A stretch of DNA of 42,418 bases from an uncultured Acetatifactor sp. (GTDB taxonomy: Bacteria > Bacillota > Clostridia > Lachnospirales > Lachnospiraceae). The translations under genes were made by a program, and so were the position numbers. Each line of letters starts with the position of its first letter. Position 1 is the stretch's first letter. Shown here piece after piece: positions 8,601 to 16,006 of this stretch. The DNA is taken from assembly GCA_910589655.1 (NCBI GenBank), contig CAJUTJ010000098.1, positions 1 to 42,418 of the forward strand, given 5' to 3'. The notes beneath the pieces were generated by a model. That model searched no databases, was not told the origin of the DNA, and saw only the letters and a list, made by a program, of their open reading frames with translations.

Positions 8601-10334
8601 AACAACGAGGCGTTCGGAGACGTGAAGCAAGGTGATTTCGCGGGAATGACTGACAAGAGCAGTCTCATATTCTACACGCCTGCGGACAGTGTAGCCGGTA
8701 TATTTGCAGATGAAAACGGTATTTTGAGGAAAGATTTCTATGAGCCGATGTATTATAAGGTTACTTTCTTCGATTGGGACGGAACCTTGCTGGAAACACT
8801 GGATAAAGTAGAAGAGGGAACCGCGGCGGTTTGTTCCGTAGTGCCCAGCAGAGAGGGATATACCTTTAAGGGCTGGGTGCCTCCGGTTGATTGTGTAACG
8901 GAGGATACCACTACTACGGCTCAGTATGAGATTATTGATCCTGATACCTTAAAGGTAACGGTTCGGTTCCTTGACTGGGACGATACGGAGCTGAAGGTGG
9001 TAAGAGTTGTGGCGGGAGAAAGCGCAGAGCCTCCCCGTGATCCTGTCCGTGAGGGATATGTGTTCATAGGATGGAGGAATTCCTTCGAGAATGTCACGGA
9101 GGATGTGGACGTATATGCGCAGTATGAGAAGATTGACTCATCGGCTTCCCAGCATATAGTTCGTTTTATCGACTGGGATGAGACAGTGCTTTCCATCCAG
9201 AAGGTGGATCATGGCGGAAGTGCCATTATTCCGAAAGATCCTGTCAGGGAAGGGTATGTTTTCGACAAGTGGCTGCCCACACCTACCAATGTAACAAGGG
9301 ATTTGGATGTATATGCAACCTATACCAACGGAAGCGGTAATCCCAACAATCCCGGTAATCCGGGTAATCCTAATGATCCCAACAATCCCGGTAACAATAC
9401 GGGAAGCGGAAACGGAAGCGGTGACGGTGACGGGAACACGTCGAAGCTTTATACGCTGACGGTACGGAACGGAAGCGGATCGGGAAGTTATGTGGCAGGC
9501 TCCCAGCCCATTGTCATTGCAAATGACCCCAGCGCTACACAGGAGTTCAGCCATTGGACCATTGATCCTGAGGACACAAAGATTGCAAGCAAGGTATTGA
9601 CGGCAACCGTGATTACCATGCCGGAAAGAGATGTTACGGTGACGGCACATTACAGGGCAAGAACCAGCAGCAGCAACGGAAGCGGAAGCTCTTCCAGCGT
9701 GAACTCGGGCAGGAGACCCACCGGTTCGGGCAGTGTGTCAAACGGAGGCACTACCGTAGTTATTGACAAGAACGGATTGTCTAACACAGGCGTGGTTTCC
9801 GCTACGGTAAACGGTTCTTCCGATAACTTTGTAATCAAGATTACGGAGTCTTCCGAGGCAACGGAAGCCGTGGTGAGAGCATTGATGGCTGAGTACGGAA
9901 GTCTGGATAATATTAAGTATTTCCCCATGGATATTTCCTTGTATGATGCCACGGGTACGAATAAGATTACGGATACCAGCGGCTTGTCCGTCAGCATTAC
10001 ACTGCCTTTGCCGGATTCTCTGATTACCTATGCGGGCAATAACAGAGTGGCGGGCGTGGTAAATGACAAATTGGATAAATTGACACCTAAGTTTACCACA
10101 ATATCGGGAGTGTCTTGTGTAACCTTTACCGCAGAGCATTTTTCACCGTATGTGATTTATGTGGATACGGGGAACCTTTCCTCCGGCACTGTTTCCGATT
10201 CAACCCCCAAGACAGGGGACGGAATTCATCCGAAGTGGTTCCTTTCCATCGGGTTAGCTTGCTTATCCTTTGTTATGTTCATGCAGAAGGATAAAAAGAA
10301 ACCTCAAAAGGTGAAGGTTACGACGAAAGCATAA
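5655..10334 (+). CDS. BspA-like LRR / InlB-repeat wall-anchored surface protein
   Basis: This is a 1559-residue secreted adhesin-like protein. It has a long basic signal peptide (hydrophobic core about 21-38). Three blocks of BspA-type leucine-rich repeats lie at about 285-400, 545-600 and 795-1010, with units such as IGNYAFDGCNRLTKVSI. Three InlB-type repeats of about 60 residues lie between 1035 and 1226. A Pro/Asn/Gly linker, another beta-repeat domain (about 1262-1334), a Ser/Gly linker and a C-terminal beta domain follow. The sorting signal is PKTGD at 1518-1522, then a hydrophobic stretch and a KDKKK tail. The motif resembles the (S/P)PxTG type known for clostridial SrtB, which fits the sortase gene just upstream. 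Ligand is unknown. Confidence 0.88.
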   Translation: MANAVKKKGKTRRLKKSIRKTLGALFLASALTVAAIPTEGLQAADGARANTGPSVSEDVFSKMPHVDENATIYTYPMEGTGVTFRFAYVSPENGEENSDTRVAVILGYTQIGNLEGGTLRIPDTVEAYKKYSLTSTDTGSVAVNMDRKFLYYMRREETKDVNGNTVYERATASDPYVDAEGYKLTAPLAQGGVRIPVTHEVYYPCYYATRTVWNKDTILYESVYDDSVSVSSGDPTSYKVSSTERISAAKVVYIGSQYLKETESGVWKIVGDVDQPEQGIFYNQTNITNLIVGKDVMGVGDYAFANCGLRSVQFGNGLGCLGNYAFANCGNLTDVKFELSSSVSVIGSHAFNNCVSLKSIDLPGNIQQLGDSAFEGCQNLENIKLVHSEYAGSLTGMGQSVFKDCSALTSLEFPYTYGTAVDVSEFEGCINLSYIKTNGNSSFALKEGDVQEFGFKEFKETVLKAFYLEGPKNGALHKVATAQRIAYKFRDPDLNMDVYELVVDETEDGSNGVIYWVNEEGRIVRCEMENPNAQMTTITLPEVVGPKTIIGIDSGTFQNKCFLKKITIPASVTYIAENAFKGSHSLKDVIFTAAQNVNTIGTGAFNTQEAATHLPGCGGVEKKDSYLNFVGTISSACRPFTYAMEPSEYVNTSAQYRTYITYYSGWPTNLAVRYNETADSNELIDYPTFAELSSGKYNPTNYAYITQEQATAALEAVSKYNSGGSMTDYERQIIDAALNLNLPDGIESIATVDALTGELVADPGTVSNGNAGSNVVGLFTYKEQKDVSATPLSKSLTAESIQTINPGAFRDCTNFVSVEFKGPLKSIGNYAFDGCNRLTKVSISESVSELGRRPFTGCKLLSDVDFNGSQKFKTIDSIIYEVDANGNKEKLVEYLCGRKVPTIDADELAGLKEIYPEAFMNTGVMTVDLSATKITNVPENAFRETPQIFSVVLPNTCQSISNAAFTDSSIKQITIPRSVVVINNEAFGDVKQGDFAGMTDKSSLIFYTPADSVAGIFADENGILRKDFYEPMYYKVTFFDWDGTLLETLDKVEEGTAAVCSVVPSREGYTFKGWVPPVDCVTEDTTTTAQYEIIDPDTLKVTVRFLDWDDTELKVVRVVAGESAEPPRDPVREGYVFIGWRNSFENVTEDVDVYAQYEKIDSSASQHIVRFIDWDETVLSIQKVDHGGSAIIPKDPVREGYVFDKWLPTPTNVTRDLDVYATYTNGSGNPNNPGNPGNPNDPNNPGNNTGSGNGSGDGDGNTSKLYTLTVRNGSGSGSYVAGSQPIVIANDPSATQEFSHWTIDPEDTKIASKVLTATVITMPERDVTVTAHYRARTSSSNGSGSSSSVNSGRRPTGSGSVSNGGTTVVIDKNGLSNTGVVSATVNGSSDNFVIKITESSEATEAVVRALMAEYGSLDNIKYFPMDISLYDATGTNKITDTSGLSVSITLPLPDSLITYAGNNRVAGVVNDKLDKLTPKFTTISGVSCVTFTAEHFSPYVIYVDTGNLSSGTVSDSTPKTGDGIHPKWFLSIGLACLSFVMFMQKDKKKPQKVKVTTKA

Positions 10335-10355
10335 AAAGCAGAAAAGGGAAAGCGT

Positions 10356-12518
10356 ATGAGAAAAAGGAAGCGTTTAAGCGGAATCCTGCTGATCATAGCA
10401 GCGCTGATCATTATGCAGCTCCCTGTATCGGAGGCAGATGCGGCAACGTCATCTGCTTCCGATTTTAAAATAGAGGGGGGCGTATTAGTTAAATATCGGG
10501 GAACGGAGACCAATGTTTCCATTCCGGACACGGTGGAAGCGATCGGTGACTACGCCTTTGAGGACAATACCAGAGTAGAGCTTGTGGTGATACCCAATTC
10601 CGTTAAGAGAATCGGAGCTTATGCGTTTTGGGGCTGTGATAATCTGGATACGGTGGTATTGGGGAAAGGGCTGACATCGGTAGGAGATTATGCTTTTACC
10701 GGATGCGGAGGTCTGGAGCAGATGACCATTCCTTCCAACATTCAGTCCATTGGAGTTTCTGCTTTTGCGGATTGTGTAAACTTGAAAGATATCAGCATAG
10801 CGGCGGAGACTACCAGCATTCACGAGACGGCCTTTGACGGCTGCTATAGACTTACCATTCATTGTCTGCAAGGGACGGTAGCGGATCAATTTGCGCAGGA
10901 ATTTTATGAGCGCCAGAAGGAGATGCCGGAGTATGAGGATGTGCCGGAATATCCTGACGGAAACGGTACGGGAGGAGATACCGTTCCCAGTGTCCCTGAC
11001 GGCGGGACGCAAAATACACCTTCCACCACTCCGGTTCCCGGAAATGTGCTGGGAAGCACTCAGATAGTAGGCAATCAGGCGGTATTTTTTATCGACAATA
11101 CGGTGCCTGTGGTCATGAGCAGCTGGGAAGGCTTTTCGGCAACAGAGGATGTTTCCATTCCTGTGGGAGACCTGATGCAGGAGGTAACGGAGGGAGGCGT
11201 GTCAAAATATACCGTTGTAGATAACAGAATTATTGCGGATCAGGCGTACTACCGCAGTACGGAGCTGGGGGAAGTGGAGATTCCTATGGGAGTAACGGAG
11301 ATTGGGCAGTTTGCCTTTGCCAGAAGCTCGGCCACGGGTGTGACCGTACCCTTAGGTGTTGCAACGGTTTCCTACGGAGCGTTTTATCACTGTGACAATT
11401 TGGTGAGGGCTTCTCTCTCAAGCAGCGTAATGACAGTGGAGCCGAGAGCTTTTTCCTATACTCCTTGGTTACAGAATTTCCTTGGAGGAATGGAAGTGGA
11501 AGGAAATGAGAGCAGCGATCCCAATTATTTGATCAGCGGCGGTGTACTTGTGGCATACCGCGGCTCGGACAGTCAAGCGGTGATTCCTGAGGGAGTCAGA
11601 GTGATTGCAGGAGAAGCGTTCCGGAATCACACGGAGTTGGAAAGCGTTATAATTCCCGACACTGTGAAGGTAATCGGAGAGGGGGCATTTGAAAGCTGCA
11701 CCCAGTTGGCTTCTGTTTCCTTGGGAAATCAGGTAGAGCAGATAAAAGACCGCGCGTTTGATAAATGCGCTCTGAGTCAGATAAATCTTCCCCAGTCAGT
11801 CAGGGAGGTCGGAATCAGAGCTTTCGGAGCTGCGGAAGTAATCTTTTCCGGAGAAGCTTTCGACATCCCTAACAGCTATGAGACCTCGGCTACAAGGCTG
11901 TCCAATGAAGACTACAGGAATCTTACCGGAGAACAGGGAGAGGCTGGAGTAGCCGTGGTGGGCATAGAGCACGCATATGCGATGCTTGACGGAGCCGCAA
12001 GGAGCTATACTCTGTCGGTTGCGCCCATGGAGGATGTTTCTGTTTTGGAACAGGCTTGTGCCAGATCATTTAAGACATCGGTTCCCGGCGGCATGGCAGC
12101 ATATGACATACAATTGACGGATTCCAGCGCAATTCCGATTACAAAGCTGGGGCACCAGACATTGACGGTCATTTTACCCGTGCCGGAGGGATTGAGCGGT
12201 CAGAAACTTCAGGTGATGACTTTGGACCGGAACGGACAGCCTGAGTTATTGGCGGTAGAGCGTGTTATGATGGAGGGTGTGGAATCCGTAAAATTTGAGA
12301 CAAATCATTTGTCACCTTTCGGAATATATAGTCTGGGATATGCCGATGTTCAGGAGGAAGTGCTGGAATTAAGCGTCAGTATGATGAGTCAGAGCAACGG
12401 CCCGGATACAATGAACAATACCAATCCCGTCTGGAAAATGTTCGTAAGCGGATTGATGTTATGTGTGGGAATTTTACTGATAGCGGTGAGTGTTATGCAG
12501 CGCGGACGCCAGAGTTAG
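10356..12518 (+). CDS. Second BspA-like LRR surface protein with a degenerate sorting signal
   Basis: This 720-residue protein has a signal peptide (1-28) and BspA-type leucine-rich repeats in three blocks (about 50-165, 300-360 and 395-490). Its C-terminal beta domain, with a TNHLSPFGIYSL end, is clearly related to that of the preceding protein (AEHFSPYVIYVD). The C-terminus has PDTMN at 683-687, a PVW four residues further on, a membrane-spanning segment and a short basic tail. This lines up with the neighbour's PKTGD and PKW, but the expected Gly is Met. It starts 21 bases after the preceding gene and belongs to the same operon. It may be a sortase substrate or simply membrane-anchored. 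Confidence 0.85.
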   Translation: MRKRKRLSGILLIIAALIIMQLPVSEADAATSSASDFKIEGGVLVKYRGTETNVSIPDTVEAIGDYAFEDNTRVELVVIPNSVKRIGAYAFWGCDNLDTVVLGKGLTSVGDYAFTGCGGLEQMTIPSNIQSIGVSAFADCVNLKDISIAAETTSIHETAFDGCYRLTIHCLQGTVADQFAQEFYERQKEMPEYEDVPEYPDGNGTGGDTVPSVPDGGTQNTPSTTPVPGNVLGSTQIVGNQAVFFIDNTVPVVMSSWEGFSATEDVSIPVGDLMQEVTEGGVSKYTVVDNRIIADQAYYRSTELGEVEIPMGVTEIGQFAFARSSATGVTVPLGVATVSYGAFYHCDNLVRASLSSSVMTVEPRAFSYTPWLQNFLGGMEVEGNESSDPNYLISGGVLVAYRGSDSQAVIPEGVRVIAGEAFRNHTELESVIIPDTVKVIGEGAFESCTQLASVSLGNQVEQIKDRAFDKCALSQINLPQSVREVGIRAFGAAEVIFSGEAFDIPNSYETSATRLSNEDYRNLTGEQGEAGVAVVGIEHAYAMLDGAARSYTLSVAPMEDVSVLEQACARSFKTSVPGGMAAYDIQLTDSSAIPITKLGHQTLTVILPVPEGLSGQKLQVMTLDRNGQPELLAVERVMMEGVESVKFETNHLSPFGIYSLGYADVQEEVLELSVSMMSQSNGPDTMNNTNPVWKMFVSGLMLCVGILLIAVSVMQRGRQS

Positions 12519-12519
12519 C

Positions 12520-12687
12520 GTGAGAAGAAGTTCTAATTGCTTTAGCAATTTTTGCTCACAGCAGAGGCTGTTTCGCAAAGAACTTCTAAGTCTCACACCG
12601 AGAAATGCCCGAAAACACGGCATTTCTCATAGGAGCTTTAGCTCCATGGGATTGTGGGTTGCAGCAAAGGCTGCTTCGCGGAGAAGC
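12520..12687. other. Densely folded intergenic segment, possible structured RNA
   Basis: A branched fold is visible. An outer stem (GTGAGA-AGAAGTTCT at 12520-12534 with AGAACTTCT and TCTCAC at 12579-12596, three-base bulge) encloses a hairpin at 12535-12550 (AATTGC/GCAATT) and one at 12551-12579. Then come a 10-bp hairpin at 12600-12628 (GAGAAATGCC/GGCATTTCTC), one at 12632-12645 (GGAGC/GCTCC) and one at 12661-12674 (GCAGC/GCTGC). Two tandem modules share GCTTTAGC followed by GGCTG-TTCGC-AGAA. No coding capacity is convincing. Confidence 0.55.
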
Positions 12688-12740
12688 GTCAGGACAAATC
12701 ATGAAACAGAAGACAGTTAGGATGGGAACCATTAAAATGT

Positions 12741-12773
12741 CCCGGCATACAATGAAATAAGTATATGCCGGGG
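12741..12773 (+). other. Hairpin directly upstream of the protease start
   Basis: CCCGGCATA (12741-12749) pairs with TATGCCGGG (12764-12772) around a 14-base loop. It is followed by GCGTTTATTATTATG, in which the last ATG is the protease start at 12785. It could be a weak terminator of the LRR operon, or it could limit ribosome access, since no clear Shine-Dalgarno sequence lies between hairpin and start. Confidence 0.6.
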
Positions 12774-12784
12774 CGTTTATTATT

Positions 12785-13693
12785 ATGCAGCGAGTCAGAG
12801 AACAATTAGAAGTGCCCTCACTGGCGGCGGCAGACGGAAGCGGAATAACCGTGGGGGTGTTGGATACCGGTATAGGGCAGCACCCTGATCTTTCGGGACG
12901 GCTATTAAGATTTCAGGATTTTGTGGGGTATAAAAACCGCATGTATGACGATAACGGTCATGGGACTCATGTCTGTGGAATTCTCTGCGGAAGCGGTGCG
13001 GTGTCTCAAGAAAGATATAGGGGAATGGCGCCGGGAGTCAGACTTATAGTGGGAAAGGTGCTGGATGATAAAGGAGACGGCTCTACGGAGAGTATGTTGA
13101 GAGGTCTGGACTGGATGTTGAGAATCAGGGAACAATGCAGAATCAGAATACTAAATATCTCAGTGGGCATCGGTACGCTGGAAGAAATGAAGAAAGAGGA
13201 ACAGCTGAGGGCAAAGATAGAAGAAGTCTGGGACAGTGGTATCTTGGTAGTCTGTGCGGCGGGGAATAAAGGTCCGGAACCGGGCACCATTTCCGCCGTG
13301 GGCGGAAGCAGTAAGGCAGTGACGGTGGGATGTCATGACGGAAGCTACGGGATTGACCATCCGGGGAGATGTGAAAATTATTCCGGAAGAGGAGCGGAGG
13401 ATGCTCCGTACCGAAAACCGGATCTCGTGGCTCCCGGAACGGACATTATGTCTTGTAACCTGCATTATTACAGACTTCATGGGAAGTTTCGGAATGCGTA
13501 TGTGGCTAAGAGCGGTACTTCCATGGCAACGCCTATCGTATCCGGAGCAGCGGCGCTGCTTATGCAGAGATTTCCCTGGCTGACGAACGAAGAGTGCAAG
13601 CAGAAGCTTCAATATACGGCTACCGATTTGCACCTGCCTTGGAATCAGCAGGGCTGGGGATTGTTGAATGTGGGGCGTCTGCTGAGAGACTGA
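12785..13693 (+). CDS. Subtilisin-like serine protease (S8), apparently intracellular
   Basis: The 302-residue protein is a bare S8 catalytic domain. Asp27 lies in DTGIGQHPD, His59 in NGHGTHV, an oxyanion-hole Asn in AAGNKG and Ser246 in GTSMATP. There is no signal peptide, pro-domain or membrane segment, so it resembles intracellular AprX-type subtilases. A stop codon at 12758-12760 in the same frame rules out a longer N-terminus from a standard start. There is no good ribosome binding site, because a hairpin ends 12 bases upstream. It lies downstream of the sortase/LRR operon but is separated from it by a folded segment. Its substrate is unknown. Confidence 0.85.
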   Translation: MQRVREQLEVPSLAAADGSGITVGVLDTGIGQHPDLSGRLLRFQDFVGYKNRMYDDNGHGTHVCGILCGSGAVSQERYRGMAPGVRLIVGKVLDDKGDGSTESMLRGLDWMLRIREQCRIRILNISVGIGTLEEMKKEEQLRAKIEEVWDSGILVVCAAGNKGPEPGTISAVGGSSKAVTVGCHDGSYGIDHPGRCENYSGRGAEDAPYRKPDLVAPGTDIMSCNLHYYRLHGKFRNAYVAKSGTSMATPIVSGAAALLMQRFPWLTNEECKQKLQYTATDLHLPWNQQGWGLLNVGRLLRD

Positions 13694-13781
13694 GTTTTAA
13701 AATGACCGGTCTTAATATAGGAGAGATGCTCTTTGGAAGCGGAGAACTTCAAAAAAGAGAATGATGTGGAATACTTGCCGG

Positions 13782-13812
13782 CCGGAAACCGAAATGCGGT
13801 TTCCGGTTTTTT
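13782..13812 (+). terminator. Intrinsic terminator after the protease gene
   Basis: CCGGAAACCG at 13782-13791 pairs with CGGTTTCCGG at 13797-13806, followed by six T residues. It is a strong Rho-independent terminator for the protease transcript. Confidence 0.88.
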
Positions 13813-13829
13813 GTCTGTCCTGTTCGATT

Positions 13830-13961
13830 GTAACGGTTCAGACAGGTCACGGAACCGTTACAAGAATGCACACAAAACGCCGAGAGAATGCGTTTTGGCG
13901 CCGGCATGTCTCGTAAAATCACATAAAGACGCGATTTTGACATCGCGGGCTGAACTGTTAC
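13830..13961. repeat. Family B palindromic repeat, full copy
   Basis: It begins with GTAACGGTTC, which also pairs perfectly with GAACCGTTAC at 13852-13861, and ends with CTGAACTGTTAC at 13950-13961. Internal hairpins include AAAACGC/GCGTTTT. The reverse complement matches 22178-22290 nearly throughout. It lies back to back with a family A copy at 13969. There is no plausible gene: open frames through it translate to the same peptide as at the other copy, which shows they are repeat-derived. Confidence 0.75.
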
Positions 13962-13968
13962 GTTTGAT

Positions 13969-14123
13969 GTTACTTTTCACACCCAAGCCACCGCGAGGCG
14001 TTTTCACGCGTTTTTTGCGTGATCAAACCCAAGCGATTAGAATAATCGCTTGGGCAACCTGCGCGAAACCGCTGTTTTTCGATTTCTGTGCATGCGTTGC
14101 TGGTCACGGAGTGAACAGTAACC
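13969..14123. repeat. Family A MITE-like repeat, full copy
   Basis: The ends GTTACTTTTCAC and GTGAACAGTAAC are inverted repeats with one mismatch. The interior matches the 3698-3831 copy, including CCGCGAGGCGTTTTCACGC, the T-run hairpin and the TTCTGTGCATGCGTT tail. An extra insert near 14029-14053 forms its own hairpin (CCCAAGCGATTA with TAATCGCTTGGG). The element stops about 40 bases upstream of the citrate synthase promoter. Confidence 0.75.
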
Positions 14124-14162
14124 GTTCAATTACTATTATAGGTATATTTTTCGGAAAATACA

Positions 14163-14203
14163 TTGACACGCCTCGCATAATTGTATACAATAATACGAGG
14201 CGT
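14163..14203 (+). promoter_or_regulatory. Citrate synthase promoter with a 36-bp palindromic operator
   Basis: TTGACA (14163-14168) and TACAAT (14186-14191) are 17 bases apart, a near-consensus sigma-A promoter. A palindrome spans 14168-14203 with arms ACGCCTCG and CGAGGCGT and a perfect 12-bp centre, ATTGTATACAAT, at 14180-14191, which covers the -10 box. The centre fits the TNGTNNACNA pattern common among FadR-type GntR regulators, and such a regulator is encoded at 16007. Binding there would block RNA polymerase, so repression is the expected effect. The link to this regulator is inference. Confidence 0.7.
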
Positions 14204-14341
14204 GCAGGTATAGCAGCTCCGGAGATGTATCGGCTGCCTAAACGGCTGTTACGGATATAAATGTGAATTATGAGCACGCATTTTTAATAAAAAGTAATGA
14301 CACGCCATGTGTAATATCATGCGCTGACATGGAGGAGTAAT

Positions 14342-15751
14342 ATGAGAAACAGTGAAACTTTTCAGAATCGTCCGGTGTCAATGAATCAGAAAAACAATCT
14401 GTTGGAGATTGAGGAGCACATGTACATATTGGATGATGTGGAAAAGCCCAATGTTTTCCGCAACATGTTTCCTTATTCTGAGATTCCCAAGATTCCTTTT
14501 AACGACAGAATTGTACCTCACAATATGCCTAAAAATATCTGGATTACCGATACTACTTTCCGGGACGGTCAACAATCGAGGGCGCCCTATACCACGGAGC
14601 AGATTGTCACCATCTTTGACTATCTGCATAAATTGGGCGGCCCCAACGGTATGATACGTGCCAGTGAGTTTTTTCTGTACAGCAAGAAGGACAGGGATGC
14701 CGTGTACAAATGTATGGAGAGAGGCTATGAATTTCCCGAGGTTACCAGCTGGATACGTGCCAGTAAGGAGGATTTCAAGCTGGTAAAGGAAATCGGCATG
14801 AAAGAGACCGGTATTCTGGTAAGCTGTTCGGATTATCATATTTTCCTGAAATTAAAGATGACCAGACGTCAGGCCATGGAACACTATCTGAGTGTTATCA
14901 AGGAATGTCTGGAGGAAGGGATCAGTCCACGGTGTCATTTGGAGGATATTACCAGAGCTGATATATACGGTTATGTGGTGCCTTTCTGTCTGGAACTGAT
15001 GAAGCTGATGGATGAGTATAAGATTCCTATCAAAATCCGTGCGTGCGACACCATGGGATACGGAGTCAACTATCCCGGCGCGGTAATTCCCAGAAGCGTA
15101 CAAGGCATTATTTATGCCATTCATACACATGGAGGGGTTCCCCATGAGCTGATTGAATGGCACGGTCATAATGACTTTTATAAAGCGGTTTCCAATTCCA
15201 CTACGGCATGGCTTTACGGCTGTTCCGGCATCAATACCTCATTGTTCGGAATCGGCGAGAGGACGGGCAATACGCCTCTGGAGGCAATGGTTTTCGAATA
15301 TGCGCAGCTGAAGGGTGATCTGAACGGAATGGATACCACAGTGATCACTGAGCTTGCCGAGTATTACGAGAATGAGATCGGCTATCGGATTCCTCCCCGC
15401 ACCCCCTTTGTGGGAAAGAATTTCAATGTGACCAGAGCCGGTATTCATGCAGACGGGCTGTTGAAAAATGAGGAGATTTACAATATATTTGATACGGAGA
15501 AATTCTTGAACCGTCCGGTGCTCTGTGCGGTTTCAAACACTTCGGGGCTTGCAGGCATTGCCCATTGGATCAATACCTATTATAAGCTGCGGGACGACAA
15601 ACAGGTAGACAAGACTTCCGAGCTTGTAAGGGAGATCAAGAAGTGGGTGGATGAAGAGTATGCGGGCGGCCGTGTCACCGTCCTGACGGATGAGGAAATT
15701 GTGGCATGTCTGGAACGGATCTGCAGTGAGAAAGGCATTACCCTTGGTTAG
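14342..15751 (+). CDS. Probable Re-citrate synthase (HMGL/isopropylmalate synthase-like family)
   Basis: It probably condenses acetyl-CoA with oxaloacetate to citrate, using the Re-specific fold found in anaerobic Clostridia instead of the usual citrate synthase. The 469-residue protein has the DRE-TIM barrel signature DTTFRDGQQ at about 70-78 and the metal-binding HGHND at about 274-278. The family also contains homocitrate and isopropylmalate synthases. Citrate is preferred because the isocitrate dehydrogenase gene is nearby and no leucine or lysine pathway genes are. No aconitase gene lies in the window. GGAGGAG just upstream supports the start. A palindrome-covered promoter controls it. 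Confidence 0.8.
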   Translation: MRNSETFQNRPVSMNQKNNLLEIEEHMYILDDVEKPNVFRNMFPYSEIPKIPFNDRIVPHNMPKNIWITDTTFRDGQQSRAPYTTEQIVTIFDYLHKLGGPNGMIRASEFFLYSKKDRDAVYKCMERGYEFPEVTSWIRASKEDFKLVKEIGMKETGILVSCSDYHIFLKLKMTRRQAMEHYLSVIKECLEEGISPRCHLEDITRADIYGYVVPFCLELMKLMDEYKIPIKIRACDTMGYGVNYPGAVIPRSVQGIIYAIHTHGGVPHELIEWHGHNDFYKAVSNSTTAWLYGCSGINTSLFGIGERTGNTPLEAMVFEYAQLKGDLNGMDTTVITELAEYYENEIGYRIPPRTPFVGKNFNVTRAGIHADGLLKNEEIYNIFDTEKFLNRPVLCAVSNTSGLAGIAHWINTYYKLRDDKQVDKTSELVREIKKWVDEEYAGGRVTVLTDEEIVACLERICSEKGITLG

Positions 15752-15869
15752 AGCGCGGCTTATCGGCAGAATATGACGTCCTCTCCGGAAAGCATTTGGG
15801 ATTGGGGGGATTCAATGTGCCGTAATTTGGCCGGAGGAATGTTTTTTAAAGTAGCTAAGAAGCAGATTA

Positions 15870-15932
15870 GTAACAGTTCAGACAGCCCCTCCCGCGAAGT
15901 CAGAATCGCATCTCTATGCGGTTTTGCGAGAC
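15870..15932. repeat. Family B half element
   Basis: It starts GTAACAGTTCAGACA, continues with CCCCTCCCGCGAAG and a hairpin built on AATCGC and GCGGTTTT, and ends GCGAGACAG. The copy at 39051-39114 matches it at almost every position. Only the half of family B corresponding to the GTAAC end and the AAATCGC hairpin is present. It lies in the 255-bp gap before the GntR gene. No other feature is seen in that gap. Confidence 0.7.
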
Positions 15933-16006
15933 AGATTATGGTTTGGCATAAAAGGAACGATTATTTGTGTTGAGTGGGGTTAAACGGGAAAGGCGTGTAA
16001 ACGGAA

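Noticed and set aside
12490..12720. 76-codon open frame after the second LRR protein
   Set aside because: It overlaps the end of the LRR gene and the folded segment, and base pairing explains the sequence better than coding.
13733..14260. 175-codon open frame after the protease
   Set aside because: It crosses a strong terminator and both repeat elements, and part of its translation is the repeat-derived peptide seen at the other family B copy.
15773..15973. 66-codon open frame before the GntR gene
   Set aside because: It contains the translation of a family B half element, which recurs at 38864-39118 in the same reading phase. No other support.
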